Origin: Vibrio sp. DW001
GTDB lineage: Bacteria; Pseudomonadota; Gammaproteobacteria; Enterobacterales; Vibrionaceae
Length of the DNA stretch: 64,000 nt
Assembly (NCBI RefSeq): GCF_029016285.1
Contig: NZ_CP091975.1
Location: forward strand, 3,286,001-3,350,000
Direction: 5' to 3'
Notes under the pieces: model-generated
Seen by the model: only the letters and a program-made list of their open reading frames with translations
Database searches by the model: none
Told to the model about the DNA's origin: nothing
Shown here: in pieces, positions 8,730 to 17,596 of the stretch
Position numbering within the stretch: position 1 is the first letter of the stretch
Layout: each line of letters begins with the position of its first letter
Translations under genes and position numbers: made by a program

Positions 8730-11099
8730 ATGAGCGAGTCCTTGATGTCAAAATTTATTGATAATGGAAAACGATATGTGCTTTCCGATCCTACTCTAGT
8801 ACCGAATTCGGCGGGGTATCTTTGGAACAAGAAAATGATGATTCATATGAACTGCCAAGGTTATGCCGTCGCTCAATATATGAATCCCGAACCACAAAAA
8901 TATGCCCATACTCCAAATTTGGCTGCGAAAAGCTTTATGCAACCAGAACAGCCTTATTTTTCTCATCATCCAGGTCGTTTTTTTTACGTCAGAGACGATG
9001 ATACTGGTGAACTATTTTCTGCCCCATTTGCGCCGATTAAAGGTGAACTCGACTACTACGAATATTCACTAGGGCTTTCTGACATTCAGTGGACGATTGA
9101 AAAACTCAATCTTCGTATTCATATATCCCTTACACTGAGCCCTACACAAGCAGCTGAACTATGGACCGTTTCCATAGAAAATCTTTCATCAGATAAACGA
9201 ACCGTTTCATTAATTCCCTATTTTCCTGTTGGTTATATGTCATGGATGAACATGGGTGGTCATTTTGACAAATCATTAAATGGCATTGTGTGTACCTCTA
9301 TCACGCCATATCAAAAAGTAGAGAACTACACGCAGAATAAATCACTCAAAGATATGACCTACCTTATTTCAGACCGTACTCCAGATCACTATGAGATTAG
9401 GATGGAGGCGTTTGAAGGGCAAGGTGGATTGCATAATCCAACGGCTTTGCAAAAAGGCCTTAATCTTGCTAATTGCGACTCAAGCTATGAAATGCCGATA
9501 TGTGCAATGCAGTATTGCCTTGCTCTCCAACCATCGGCAAGAGAACAGATTAATTTAGTATTTGGTCCTGCGTTAGATAAAGATGAAATATCAACGATTA
9601 AAAGCCTGCATTTACCGCTTGCTGATGACGGACAATCCTACCGAGAGTATATGGCTTTAGGTCAGGGCGTTATCAATATTGAAACACCCGATAACACGCT
9701 TAATCACTTCATCAATCACTGGTTGCCTAGGCAAGTATTTTATCACGGTGACACCCACCGTTTAACGACCGACCCTCAGACCCGTAATCTACTGCAAGAT
9801 GGCATGGGTATGGCATATATCAATCCAGCGGCTTGTAGAAAGGTCATTCTTACCGCATTGAGCCAACAGCACCGTAATGGTGAGATGCCCGATGGAATAC
9901 TCCTAACTCCTGAAGCAGAACTAAAGTACATCAATCAGGTTCCACACACCGACCACGGTGTATGGCTTCCATTGATCTTACAAGCCTATCTTAATGAAAC
10001 CAATGACATTCAAATCTTGCATAAAAACATTGAATGGAAAGACAGCAATGAAAACAAAAGCGTACTTGAGCATATGAATCAGGCCATGTTCTTTATGATC
10101 AGCTCAAGAGATGATCGTGGGTTACCTTATATTGCTCAAGGTGATTGGTGCGACCCTATGAATATGGTTGGTCATAAAGGAAAAGGGGTTTCAGGTTGGT
10201 TAGCGCAAGCACTCAGTTATAGCTTGCAGCTTTGGATAAACATTAGCGAGAAGTACAATGATCACGAAACGTTAACGTATTTCTCAGAGGTAGTAGAAGA
10301 ACTTAAATCCACCATCAATACCCATCTATGGCAAAAAGATTGGTACGCAAGAGGAATAACTGATGATGGTGTCACATTTGGTATTCCAGAAGATAAAGAA
10401 GGTCGTATTTATCTGAATACCCAAAGTTGGGCGATGCTAGCAAATGTTGCTGATCAATCCCAACGACACGCCATGTTAAAAGCGATTGATGAACAACTGG
10501 ATACACCATACGGTGTGATGCTCTTTGCCCCAGCGTACACTCAAATGCGTGAAGACGTCGGCCGCGTCACACAGAAGTGGCCTGGAAGTGCCGAAAATGG
10601 ATCAGTATATAATCATGCTGCTGCGTTTTATGCCGCTGGTCTCTACAATATAACTGAATCAGATCGTGCCTTTGATGTAGTCCGAAAAATGCTAAGTGAT
10701 GGCGATAGCTTTGAACAACGAGGACAATTACCCATCTATATACCAAATTACTACCGCGGTGCTTATTATCAATACCCAAGAACCGCAGGTCGCTCAAGTA
10801 ATTTATTTAATACTGGAACCGGATCTTGGGTTTATCGACTTGTGATTGAACAAATGTTTGGTCTAAAGGGTTGCATCTCAGGGCTAGAGATTAAGCCGCA
10901 ACTACCTTCTCATTGGGGAGATGTCAGTGCGGTGCGAATCTTTAGAGGTGCAACGTTTGAAGTAGATTATATTGCAAAGCAGGATATTGATAATGTCGTT
11001 ATCTATGTTGATGACCAACAACTTGGCACTGCTATCATCGAAAACATTGAAGATGGTAAAAAATACAGAGTAACCGTTCATTACCCACAGTCTGCCTAA
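8730..11099 (+). CDS. GH94 phosphorylase, probable cellobionic acid phosphorylase
   Basis: This 789-residue cytoplasmic enzyme belongs to glycoside hydrolase family 94. Length and sequence fit cellobionic acid phosphorylase, which uses phosphate to split 4-O-beta-glucosyl-gluconate into alpha-glucose 1-phosphate and gluconate. An N-terminal beta-sandwich (about residues 10-290) and linker precede an (alpha/alpha)6 barrel holding GDWCDPMN, where Asp472 sits at the expected general-acid position; cellobiose phosphorylases have GDWND there. Late NLFNTGTGSW and CISGLEIKPQLP segments match the family's phosphate site and C-terminal sheet. An alternative start is the ATG at 8745, and neither start has a strong ribosome site. 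No signal peptide is present, so substrate must be imported, consistent with the divergent ABC operon. The exact aglycone is inferred. Confidence 0.87.
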   Translation: MSESLMSKFIDNGKRYVLSDPTLVPNSAGYLWNKKMMIHMNCQGYAVAQYMNPEPQKYAHTPNLAAKSFMQPEQPYFSHHPGRFFYVRDDDTGELFSAPFAPIKGELDYYEYSLGLSDIQWTIEKLNLRIHISLTLSPTQAAELWTVSIENLSSDKRTVSLIPYFPVGYMSWMNMGGHFDKSLNGIVCTSITPYQKVENYTQNKSLKDMTYLISDRTPDHYEIRMEAFEGQGGLHNPTALQKGLNLANCDSSYEMPICAMQYCLALQPSAREQINLVFGPALDKDEISTIKSLHLPLADDGQSYREYMALGQGVINIETPDNTLNHFINHWLPRQVFYHGDTHRLTTDPQTRNLLQDGMGMAYINPAACRKVILTALSQQHRNGEMPDGILLTPEAELKYINQVPHTDHGVWLPLILQAYLNETNDIQILHKNIEWKDSNENKSVLEHMNQAMFFMISSRDDRGLPYIAQGDWCDPMNMVGHKGKGVSGWLAQALSYSLQLWINISEKYNDHETLTYFSEVVEELKSTINTHLWQKDWYARGITDDGVTFGIPEDKEGRIYLNTQSWAMLANVADQSQRHAMLKAIDEQLDTPYGVMLFAPAYTQMREDVGRVTQKWPGSAENGSVYNHAAAFYAAGLYNITESDRAFDVVRKMLSDGDSFEQRGQLPIYIPNYYRGAYYQYPRTAGRSSNLFNTGTGSWVYRLVIEQMFGLKGCISGLEIKPQLPSHWGDVSAVRIFRGATFEVDYIAKQDIDNVVIYVDDQQLGTAIIENIEDGKKYRVTVHYPQSA

Positions 11100-11198
11100 A
11101 TACTTAGTTAACCACATACGTTACTTTAGCTAACCAGAGTATTCAAAGTCGGTAAATAATACCTGGGGACATGGTGACTGAACAACAATGTTACTAAG

Positions 11199-11230
11199 AA
11201 TAAAAAGACTTCCTAAGAAGCCTTTTTATT
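11199..11230. terminator. Bidirectional terminator hairpin
   Basis: Arms AATAAAAAGACTTC (11199-11212) and GAAGCCTTTTTATT (11217-11230) pair with one mismatch around a CTAA loop, giving A- and T-runs on both sides. It separates the phosphorylase gene from the convergent FadR-type gene, whose stop codon lies inside the right arm. Confidence 0.75.
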
Positions 11231-11993
11231 TGTCCTCAATAAATAACATATCATCATGCTCTAAAAGTTCAATATCACCATAATCGACTAAATTCGTTAG
11301 CTCTCGTTTACTGTGCTCAATATGTTCTATCATGGCTTGTTTCGCTAAAACCGGATCACGTTTCTGTAGAGCCGCAAAGATTTTCCTGTGCTCAGTAAGC
11401 CAACTTTCTTTCAATGGCGTGTCGTGTAAGTACTTCTTATTGAGTTGTTGCCAGAGTGGATTTTCTGTCCGAACAACATTCCATAACCGATTGGCGGTAT
11501 CAATTAGCATACGGTTTTGTGTCGCTTCTGCTATGCACAGATGGAATTCACGATCTAATGTTTCAAATTGTTTGCTGTCAGCAAATGAGTTTTCTTGACG
11601 TTGAATGATACTTCTAAGCTGACGCAACTCACTAAGTTTAATATTCTTAGCGGCGAATTCTACGATACTAACCTCTAAAACAAAGCGAGATTGAAGAAGC
11701 TCAAATGGCCCTACATCATTGATGTTTGCTGTATCTTCTACTTTTATACGTTTCTCATTATCCGTATTTTCTTTGAAGAAAATACCCGCACCTTTTCTTA
11801 CTTCAACCAAGTCTTTAAGTTCAAGCATTATGATAGCTTCGCGTATAGTAGCTCGACTTGTTTCGTATTGCTGACTCAAATCTCGTTCTGATGGTAGACG
11901 GTCACCTGCTTTAAAAAAACCAGAAAACAATTGCTTCTCTATTTGTAACCCAATTTCGTAGTATCGTCGTCTAATCAATTTTTCTTCTGTCAT
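11226..11993 (-). CDS. GntR/FadR-subfamily regulator (UxuR/ExuR-like)
   Basis: This protein has an N-terminal winged helix (LPSERDLSQQYETSRATIREAIIMLE, about residues 30-55) and a C-terminal all-helical FCD domain, as in FadR, UxuR and ExuR. The frame is open to a TTG at 12023, but the ATG at 11993 has a GAG ribosome site and starts directly before the conserved domain, giving 255 residues. It is the last gene of the uronate cluster, 168 bases after the TRAP permease gene and just after a large inverted repeat. Context suggests it represses the cluster and responds to a uronate intermediate. Candidate UxuR-like sites lie at 20171-20202 and 20326-20337. Confidence 0.88.
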   Translation of the reverse strand: MTEEKLIRRRYYEIGLQIEKQLFSGFFKAGDRLPSERDLSQQYETSRATIREAIIMLELKDLVEVRKGAGIFFKENTDNEKRIKVEDTANINDVGPFELLQSRFVLEVSIVEFAAKNIKLSELRQLRSIIQRQENSFADSKQFETLDREFHLCIAEATQNRMLIDTANRLWNVVRTENPLWQQLNKKYLHDTPLKESWLTEHRKIFAALQKRDPVLAKQAMIEHIEHSKRELTNLVDYGDIELLEHDDMLFIEDK

Positions 11994-12022
11994 GCTAGGC
12001 TCATAAATTAAATTGTTGTACA

Positions 12023-12069
12023 AATATTAAAGTGATGATAATTAATCTAATTATCATCACTTTAATATT
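12023..12069. repeat. Perfect 22-bp inverted repeat with 3-base loop before the fadR-type gene
   Basis: The arms 12023-12044 and 12048-12069 are exact reverse complements of 22 bases each around ATC. The core reads GTGATGATAATTA, then ATC, then TAATTATCATCAC. It begins 30 bases upstream of the chosen ATG of the FadR-type gene. No T-run follows it on either strand, so it is not an ordinary terminator. It could be an operator or an mRNA hairpin on read-through from the TRAP genes. Confidence 0.85.
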
Positions 12070-12160
12070 ATCATACAATAGAAAATAAATCCTTCAATCA
12101 TCAAGGCCTGATCTAACTGAACCCCCATTGGTACGGGGGTCCGAGAAGAAATTATATCGT

Positions 12161-13468
12161 TTACATAATTAAACCAGCAAGCTCAGGTAACGTCATTGAA
12201 ATCGCAGGAATGTAAGTTACTAACATTAAGACTAAGAATATGACTAAGAAAAATGGTAATAACGTTTTAATTACTGAATCTATACTGATACCGCTTATCT
12301 TACAGCCAGTGAACAGAATTGGACCAACAGGTGGCGTTATCGTCCCCAACGACAAATTAAACACCATCAAGATACCAAATTGAACGGGGTGCATACCTAA
12401 ACCCATACAAATAGGCAGGAAAATCGGAGTAAAAATCAATACTGCTGGGGTTGGATCCATGAATGTTCCAATGAACAATAATACAACGTTAATGATCAAC
12501 AGAATTAAGATTGGGTCACTCGTAAATGATAATAATGCATCCGCGATCATCCCAGGAATTTGAGTAAATGCCATAACCCAAGACATGATTGATGACGCCC
12601 CAATCATAAAGATTACAATCGATGCCATTTTCGCGGTATCTAAGAAGATAGTTGGCAGATCTTTAACTTTCAGTTGTCGATAGCTGAAGCCTAATATCAT
12701 CGAATAAACAACAGCAATAGCTGACGCTTCTGTAGCCGTAAACACGCCACCTAAAATACCGCCAATAACAACGACTATCAGAGACATACTTGGAATTGCA
12801 TCGATAGTCACCTTGATGCATTCTTTCAAGGTCATCGAGTTCTTGCTTATGTAGCCTCTACGTTTGCCCATAATACCAGCGACTATCATAACCCCAAGCC
12901 CCCACAACAGACCTGGAATATAGCCCCCCATAAACAACGCTGAAACTGACACACTACCAGCAACCGTTGCGTATACTATTAGTGCGTTACTTGGTGGTAT
13001 CAACATACCGGTTGGCGCTGAGGCAATATTTACTGCAGTGCTAAATTTTGGGTCATAACCTTCTTGCTTCTGAATTGGGTTCATTATGCCACCGACAGCA
13101 GCACAAGATGCGACACCGGAACCACTAATAGAGCCAAATAGCATATTGGATACGACGTTGGTTTGTGCCAATGGAGCAGAAAAACAGCCGCTAACAATCT
13201 TGGAGAAGTTTATTAACCGTATGGCAATGCCACCGTTATTCATGATATTGCCGGCTAATATAAAGAATGGTATAGCAAGCAGAGCAAATGAATCTAACCC
13301 AACAAACATACGCTGTGCGGATGTTGTTAATGCACCATTGTAAGGCAGAATAACCGTCATTGCCGCGAACGACGAGATTCCAACACTAATGGCTATCGGA
13401 GCCCCTAGGACCAATAAAACCACAACCCCTATAAACATTACTAATGAGGCGGTAAATGCCATATCCAT
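12161..13468 (-). CDS. TRAP transporter large permease (DctM family)
   Basis: This 435-residue membrane protein has the DctM pattern of about 12 helices, including a GSISGSGVASCAAVGGIMNP segment and APTGMLIPPSNALIVYATVAG, which line the transport pathway. A second internal repeat has FMDPTPAVLIFTPIFLPI and LGTITPPVGPILF. Its ATG overlaps the stop of the small permease gene by one base (TAATG). With the DctQ and DctP proteins it forms a sodium-driven importer of an organic acid, here probably a uronate or unsaturated uronate, given the KduI gene upstream. Confidence 0.92.
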   Translation of the reverse strand: MDMAFTASLVMFIGVVVLLVLGAPIAISVGISSFAAMTVILPYNGALTTSAQRMFVGLDSFALLAIPFFILAGNIMNNGGIAIRLINFSKIVSGCFSAPLAQTNVVSNMLFGSISGSGVASCAAVGGIMNPIQKQEGYDPKFSTAVNIASAPTGMLIPPSNALIVYATVAGSVSVSALFMGGYIPGLLWGLGVMIVAGIMGKRRGYISKNSMTLKECIKVTIDAIPSMSLIVVVIGGILGGVFTATEASAIAVVYSMILGFSYRQLKVKDLPTIFLDTAKMASIVIFMIGASSIMSWVMAFTQIPGMIADALLSFTSDPILILLIINVVLLFIGTFMDPTPAVLIFTPIFLPICMGLGMHPVQFGILMVFNLSLGTITPPVGPILFTGCKISGISIDSVIKTLLPFFLVIFLVLMLVTYIPAISMTLPELAGLIM

Positions 13469-14013
13469 TAGATATTACCTCGCTCTTCTGACTGCTCATT
13501 ATTCAAATCAATAAGTTCGTTAATAAAGGTTACTTCATGACAAAGAAAATAAAACAACATGATTGTACCTGATATAGGAATAGCAGCGTAAATGACACCC
13601 ATTGGTATTTGTAACGCGGAATCCATCTGCCACATTTGACGTACTGAGCTGCTATAACCGCCACTAACCATTACTGTATAAGCAAAAACAACGACAATTA
13701 ATTCAATAACCATTTCAACAATGATACGTAATTTTTTATTAAATTTATCTTTAATAAATGTGATGGCCATATGTTCTCTTAATCCAAACACATAGGCGCC
13801 ACCAAATAAAACCAACCAAATAAATAAATAACGGGATGCGACTTCACTAAACGCACTCGGATTGTCAAAAATATAACGAACAACTACTTGGTATGTAACT
13901 AATAGTGTCATTATTCCCATAATGGAAATTAAAAAGACTGAAAGGACTTTGTCTATTCCGAACTTAACTTTTCTTAAGCCTAGAAAAAGGCCATTAAATT
14001 TATCATTTCGCAT
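13468..14013 (-). CDS. TRAP transporter small permease (DctQ family)
   Basis: This 181-residue protein has four predicted helices. The DctQ signature runs across VTYQVVVRYIFDNPSAFSEVASRYLFIWLVLFGGAYVFG (residues about 41-79), including the conserved EV/E of the second helix. It partners the large permease encoded next, with a one-base gene overlap. A short gap of 62 bases separates it from the binding-protein gene upstream. The C-terminal tail is acidic and hydrophilic. Confidence 0.9.
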   Translation of the reverse strand: MRNDKFNGLFLGLRKVKFGIDKVLSVFLISIMGIMTLLVTYQVVVRYIFDNPSAFSEVASRYLFIWLVLFGGAYVFGLREHMAITFIKDKFNKKLRIIVEMVIELIVVVFAYTVMVSGGYSSSVRQMWQMDSALQIPMGVIYAAIPISGTIMLFYFLCHEVTFINELIDLNNEQSEERGNI

Positions 14014-14075
14014 ATAATTCTTATCCTGAAATGAAGTTATAAGGTCAACGATTCGCTGACCTTATCTTCTATTAA

Positions 14076-15056
14076 TTATTGCAAGGCAACAATTTTTTTA
14101 TACAACGCTTTCTGTTCTGCTGTTTTAATTAATTCTTGTTGAAGAGGGATACATGCTTCACGGAATGGCGTGATATCAACTTCATTGAACGTAGCACCTT
14201 TATCTTGTGCTGCTTTCTTTGAAACGCTGATTTGTTTTTGCCACAAGCCAAACTCTACTAGAGTGCTCTCTTTTGCTAGACTTTCAAACGCTGCACGATC
14301 TTTGTCGGACATTGAATCAAGAAAATCACTGCTTGCCACGACGAGATCTGGAACCATCAAGTGACGGGTTGCAGAATAATAAGGTGCAACTTCATATTGT
14401 TTTAGATCGAAGTAGGTAATTTCACTGTTTTCCGCCCCATCAAGCACACCTTGTTGTATCGCCGAATAAACTTCACCTTGGCCCATAGGTACACCTTTAC
14501 CACCCATGCATGAAAGCGTTTTTATCATCGTATCAGATTGCATTACACGAATTTTTTTACCTTTCATGTCGGCAACAGTATTGATTGGTCCTTCTTTGTT
14601 ATACATGCTGCGCGCACCGCCAGTGTATGCCGCTATAACTTCAAACCCCATAGGTGATGTTTCTTTGAATAACTCATCTAGAACACTAGAAGTGAATACT
14701 TTTTGCTGATGTTCATAACCACTGTAAACATACGGTAGACTGAGAATACCAAATTTGCTGTTGTAGTTTTCTACAAGTGGATTTGCAACAACAGCCATTT
14801 GAATAGCGCTATTTTGAACGAGTTCAAGTGATGCTCTTTGATCACCAAGAAGCTCATTTGGAAAGATATTCAATGTATAGCGACCATCTGTTGCTTTAGT
14901 GAGTTTTTCACCAAAATCTGCAAGCGCTAAAAACTGTGGGTGTTTATCCGATTGGTTAAACGCGACTTTGATTTCTGATGCGGCATTGGCCACGGACGAA
15001 AGACCAAGTACGCTGACTAAAGCGGTGGCGATGGTTAGTACTTTAAATTTGGACAT
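14076..15056 (-). CDS. TRAP transporter substrate-binding protein (DctP family)
   Basis: This 326-residue periplasmic protein has a clear signal peptide, probably cut after VANA. The DctP family pattern is visible: KGKKIRVMQSDTMIKTLSCMGGKGVPMGQGEVYSAIQQGVLDGAEN, where the conserved arginine at the start of the strand binds the ligand carboxylate. It delivers substrate to the DctQ-DctM pair encoded downstream. It lies 57 bases after kduI in the same direction. A uronate ligand is inferred from context. Confidence 0.9.
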   Translation of the reverse strand: MSKFKVLTIATALVSVLGLSSVANAASEIKVAFNQSDKHPQFLALADFGEKLTKATDGRYTLNIFPNELLGDQRASLELVQNSAIQMAVVANPLVENYNSKFGILSLPYVYSGYEHQQKVFTSSVLDELFKETSPMGFEVIAAYTGGARSMYNKEGPINTVADMKGKKIRVMQSDTMIKTLSCMGGKGVPMGQGEVYSAIQQGVLDGAENSEITYFDLKQYEVAPYYSATRHLMVPDLVVASSDFLDSMSDKDRAAFESLAKESTLVEFGLWQKQISVSKKAAQDKGATFNEVDITPFREACIPLQQELIKTAEQKALYKKIVALQ

Positions 15057-15113
15057 TATTTACTCCGTTACTATTAGTAGGATAAAGTTTCATTTTTGAT
15101 ATGTTTAATATAT

Positions 15114-15953
15114 TTATCGAATTTCGTTCATATCAACAAAATCCATGTCATCGAATGTGAGATTCTCGCCTAGCATTCCCCACACAAAACTGTAATTTTG
15201 TGTTCCACAGCCTGAATGAATAGACCAACTAGGTGACAACACCATCTGGTGATTACGAACAACAATATGTCGTGTTTCTTTTGGCTCTCCCATGAGATGG
15301 AAAACGACCTGTTGAGGTTTTATATCGAAATAGAAATACGCTTCCATACGACGTTCATGGGTATGTGGTGGCATGGTGTTCCATACACTTCCTGCTTTTA
15401 GTGCAGTAACACCCATAGATAATTGAGACGTAGGCAAAACATCAGGGTGAATGTATTGATTAATACATCGCTCGTTTGCATTCTCTTTATCGCCCAAATG
15501 AATCACTTTTGCTTCATTTTGGTGAATAACTCGGGAAGGATGAATATGATGAGATGGCGCACTGATGGCATACAATAAAGCCGGGAAGTCATCGTCAACA
15601 GAACCAAACACGACATTCTCATTGCCTTGCCCCAGGTATAATGCATCCATATGCTCTAAAACATACGTTTCATTTTTTGTCGTAATCTTAGCTTTACCAC
15701 CAAGATTAATCATTCCGAACTCACGACGTTGTAGGAAGAAATCCGTACCGAAATCTTTATTATTAATAAAGTCATCCAGAGCCAATTCATTACTCTTAGG
15801 TGATACTCCCATAACAACAATACGGTCAATGTGGCTGTATACCGTCACAATGTCATTATCTTTAAACATTTTCTCAGTTAGCAATTCATCACGAAGACGA
15901 GTAGTGTCGTATAATTTAGCGTCTACAGGGTTGCTATTATAATTAATATGCAT
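15114..15953 (-). CDS. kduI: 5-dehydro-4-deoxy-D-glucuronate isomerase KduI
   Basis: This 279-residue cupin-fold enzyme interconverts 4-deoxy-L-threo-5-hexosulose uronate and 3-deoxy-D-glycero-2,5-hexodiulosonate, a cytosolic step after cleavage of unsaturated oligouronates. The zinc site is visible as HTHERRME with His197, His199 and Glu204, plus His246 in SIHSGCG; each is one residue later than in E. coli KduI. Length matches the family (278 in E. coli). It precedes the TRAP binding-protein gene and follows the YhcH-type gene after 128 bases with no clear terminator. No KduD dehydrogenase is encoded in the window. Confidence 0.95.
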   Translation of the reverse strand: MHINYNSNPVDAKLYDTTRLRDELLTEKMFKDNDIVTVYSHIDRIVVMGVSPKSNELALDDFINNKDFGTDFFLQRREFGMINLGGKAKITTKNETYVLEHMDALYLGQGNENVVFGSVDDDFPALLYAISAPSHHIHPSRVIHQNEAKVIHLGDKENANERCINQYIHPDVLPTSQLSMGVTALKAGSVWNTMPPHTHERRMEAYFYFDIKPQQVVFHLMGEPKETRHIVVRNHQMVLSPSWSIHSGCGTQNYSFVWGMLGENLTFDDMDFVDMNEIR

Positions 15954-16081
15954 CTAATACTCTTTATTTACGTTAGTTACGTATCCATTAAAACTTGTCG
16001 TATTAACTTAGTTCGCTAGTGAAGTATTTGAAATTAAATCATCAAACCAACAATACTTAAAAATAATAACGACTCATTTAG

Positions 16082-16546
16082 TCAAAGGACCGAAGATGGT
16101 ATTTTTAAAATGGCTTTTTTGATGACCATCGGCTTATCATTACTTGCACAAAGCGGACGATGTGCTTGGTTTGGATAAAAAATCACGAAATCGCCATCTT
16201 GAAGCTTAATAAATTGTTCGTTCTCGACATTATCAAAGAACATTACGTCATTCTCCAACTCAACCAATTTAAGCGCTTCTTCTGAGATGGTGTTTGAATA
16301 GCCATATACTTCTTCGCCACTCAATAAAATTTGAATATCAATATATTGCTTGTGAATTTCAGATTTTCTTAGTGCTCGTGGCTCCGTTTCACCGTCTACA
16401 AGCATAACAAATACACCATCGTCACCAATCATGTACTTACCAAGATCATTGTTTTCAGATAAAGCGATAGCTTCATTGATCCAATTAACAAACTTTTCAG
16501 ACATGTATGGTACGAGATCTAATTTTTTTACGTTTCCAAATAACAT
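16082..16546 (-). CDS. YhcH/YjgK/YiaL family protein
   Basis: This 154-residue cupin-like protein belongs to the YhcH/YjgK/YiaL family often found in uronate, sialate and ascorbate-type clusters and proposed to be a sugar isomerase or mutarotase. Family features are the central HKQYIDIQILLSGEEVYGYS motif and the late GDFVIFYPNQAHRPLCA segment, which supply metal-binding His/Glu residues. It lies 32 bases after the dehydrogenase gene upstream, so it is probably co-transcribed. The precise reaction in this pathway is unknown. Confidence 0.88.
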   Translation of the reverse strand: MLFGNVKKLDLVPYMSEKFVNWINEAIALSENNDLGKYMIGDDGVFVMLVDGETEPRALRKSEIHKQYIDIQILLSGEEVYGYSNTISEEALKLVELENDVMFFDNVENEQFIKLQDGDFVIFYPNQAHRPLCASNDKPMVIKKAILKIPSSVL

Positions 16547-16578
16547 ATATCCTCTCCCTTAAAGCGCCTATTACTCAC

Positions 16579-17589
16579 CTATCCTTTTAGATAGTTGTAA
16601 ACTGATTTAGCAACAGTGATACCGTTGGCTTCGCTTTGTAACTTGTAAGCATTTTGTGGATCATTGGGGGCTTGTACCGAACCTGAGCCAGCCATAGGTT
16701 TAACTGCACGAAGTTCCGTTACCATTTGCTGCATCATTACTGCAAACAATGGATTCCCTAGCTTTTCTGGATTAATAACAATGACAAGGCTGGCAAGTTT
16801 GCGCATCTTGTCAAAATCTCCGTACATACGGACCACATGGTTGCTAAAGTTAGCATTCATCAAAATACCAGTTAGCGCATCAATCGCTAGCGCAATACCT
16901 GAACCTTTATGACCGCCAAATGTCAGTAGATTTTCCACTTGATGTGGATCCGTTGTCATATTGCCGTCTTTATCGATAGCAAGATTTTCACCAATTTGCT
17001 GGCCGGTCTCTTTTGCATGAAGCAACTTACCAAAGGCTGTTGCGCTTGTAGCCATATCAACAATCATCGGGTGTGCATTTTCCACAGGAAAACCAAATGC
17101 AATTGGATTGGTCCCTAAGAAGCGTTCAGCGCCACCATAAGGAGCAACGCAGGTATCAGTTTGCGTCATCGAAATACCAATCAAACCTTTCGCTGTCGCC
17201 TGTTCCATGAAGTATGAAAGTGCTCCACAATGTGAACCATTCTTGACGCTAACAAAACCAAGACCGGTTTCTTCAGCTAACTCTATAGCGTGATTTGTTG
17301 CCGCGATAAGTGCCGAGTGTCCCATGCCATCATCAGAGTCAAATACAGCAACTGAAGGTGAAATTTGTTCAATGCTAAACGTAGGCTCTTTATTCAAGCC
17401 ACCTTCATTCAAGCGGTGACAATAATGCTCAATACGCATAACGCCATGTGAATGGACACCCGTTTTGTCAGCGTGTATTAACACATCAATGACTTCTTTC
17501 GTCGTCTGTTCACTAAGGCCCGCTTTAACTAATTTTTTAAGAGATAGTTCACGCAACTCTGTTTCATTTACTTGAATAGTAGACATCAT
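16579..17589 (-). CDS. Ldh-family (YiaK/malate/L-lactate type) NAD(P)-dependent reductase
   Basis: This 336-residue protein belongs to the family that includes E. coli YiaK (2,3-diketo-L-gulonate reductase), ureidoglycolate and L-sulfolactate dehydrogenases, which do not use a Rossmann fold. Typical segments are TGVHSHGVMRIEHYCHRL near residue 40, with the catalytic histidine region, GSHCGALSYFMEQA, and MATSATAFGKLLHAKETGQ. It lies 8 bases after the zinc dehydrogenase gene. In a uronate cluster lacking KduD, a keto-acid reductase step is a plausible role, but this is inference. The exact substrate is unknown. Confidence 0.85.
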   Translation of the reverse strand: MMSTIQVNETELRELSLKKLVKAGLSEQTTKEVIDVLIHADKTGVHSHGVMRIEHYCHRLNEGGLNKEPTFSIEQISPSVAVFDSDDGMGHSALIAATNHAIELAEETGLGFVSVKNGSHCGALSYFMEQATAKGLIGISMTQTDTCVAPYGGAERFLGTNPIAFGFPVENAHPMIVDMATSATAFGKLLHAKETGQQIGENLAIDKDGNMTTDPHQVENLLTFGGHKGSGIALAIDALTGILMNANFSNHVVRMYGDFDKMRKLASLVIVINPEKLGNPLFAVMMQQMVTELRAVKPMAGSGSVQAPNDPQNAYKLQSEANGITVAKSVYNYLKG

Positions 17590-17596
17590 ATTTACC

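Noticed and set aside
12023..12069. Reading the inverted repeat as a CRISPR unit or IS end
   Set aside because: There is a single copy with a 3-base loop, no spacer series, no target-site duplication and no transposase nearby.
12121..12140. ACCCCC...GGGGGT stem as terminator of the uronate TRAP operon
   Set aside because: The stem is only 6 bp and no T-run follows on the minus strand, so it is too weak to call.
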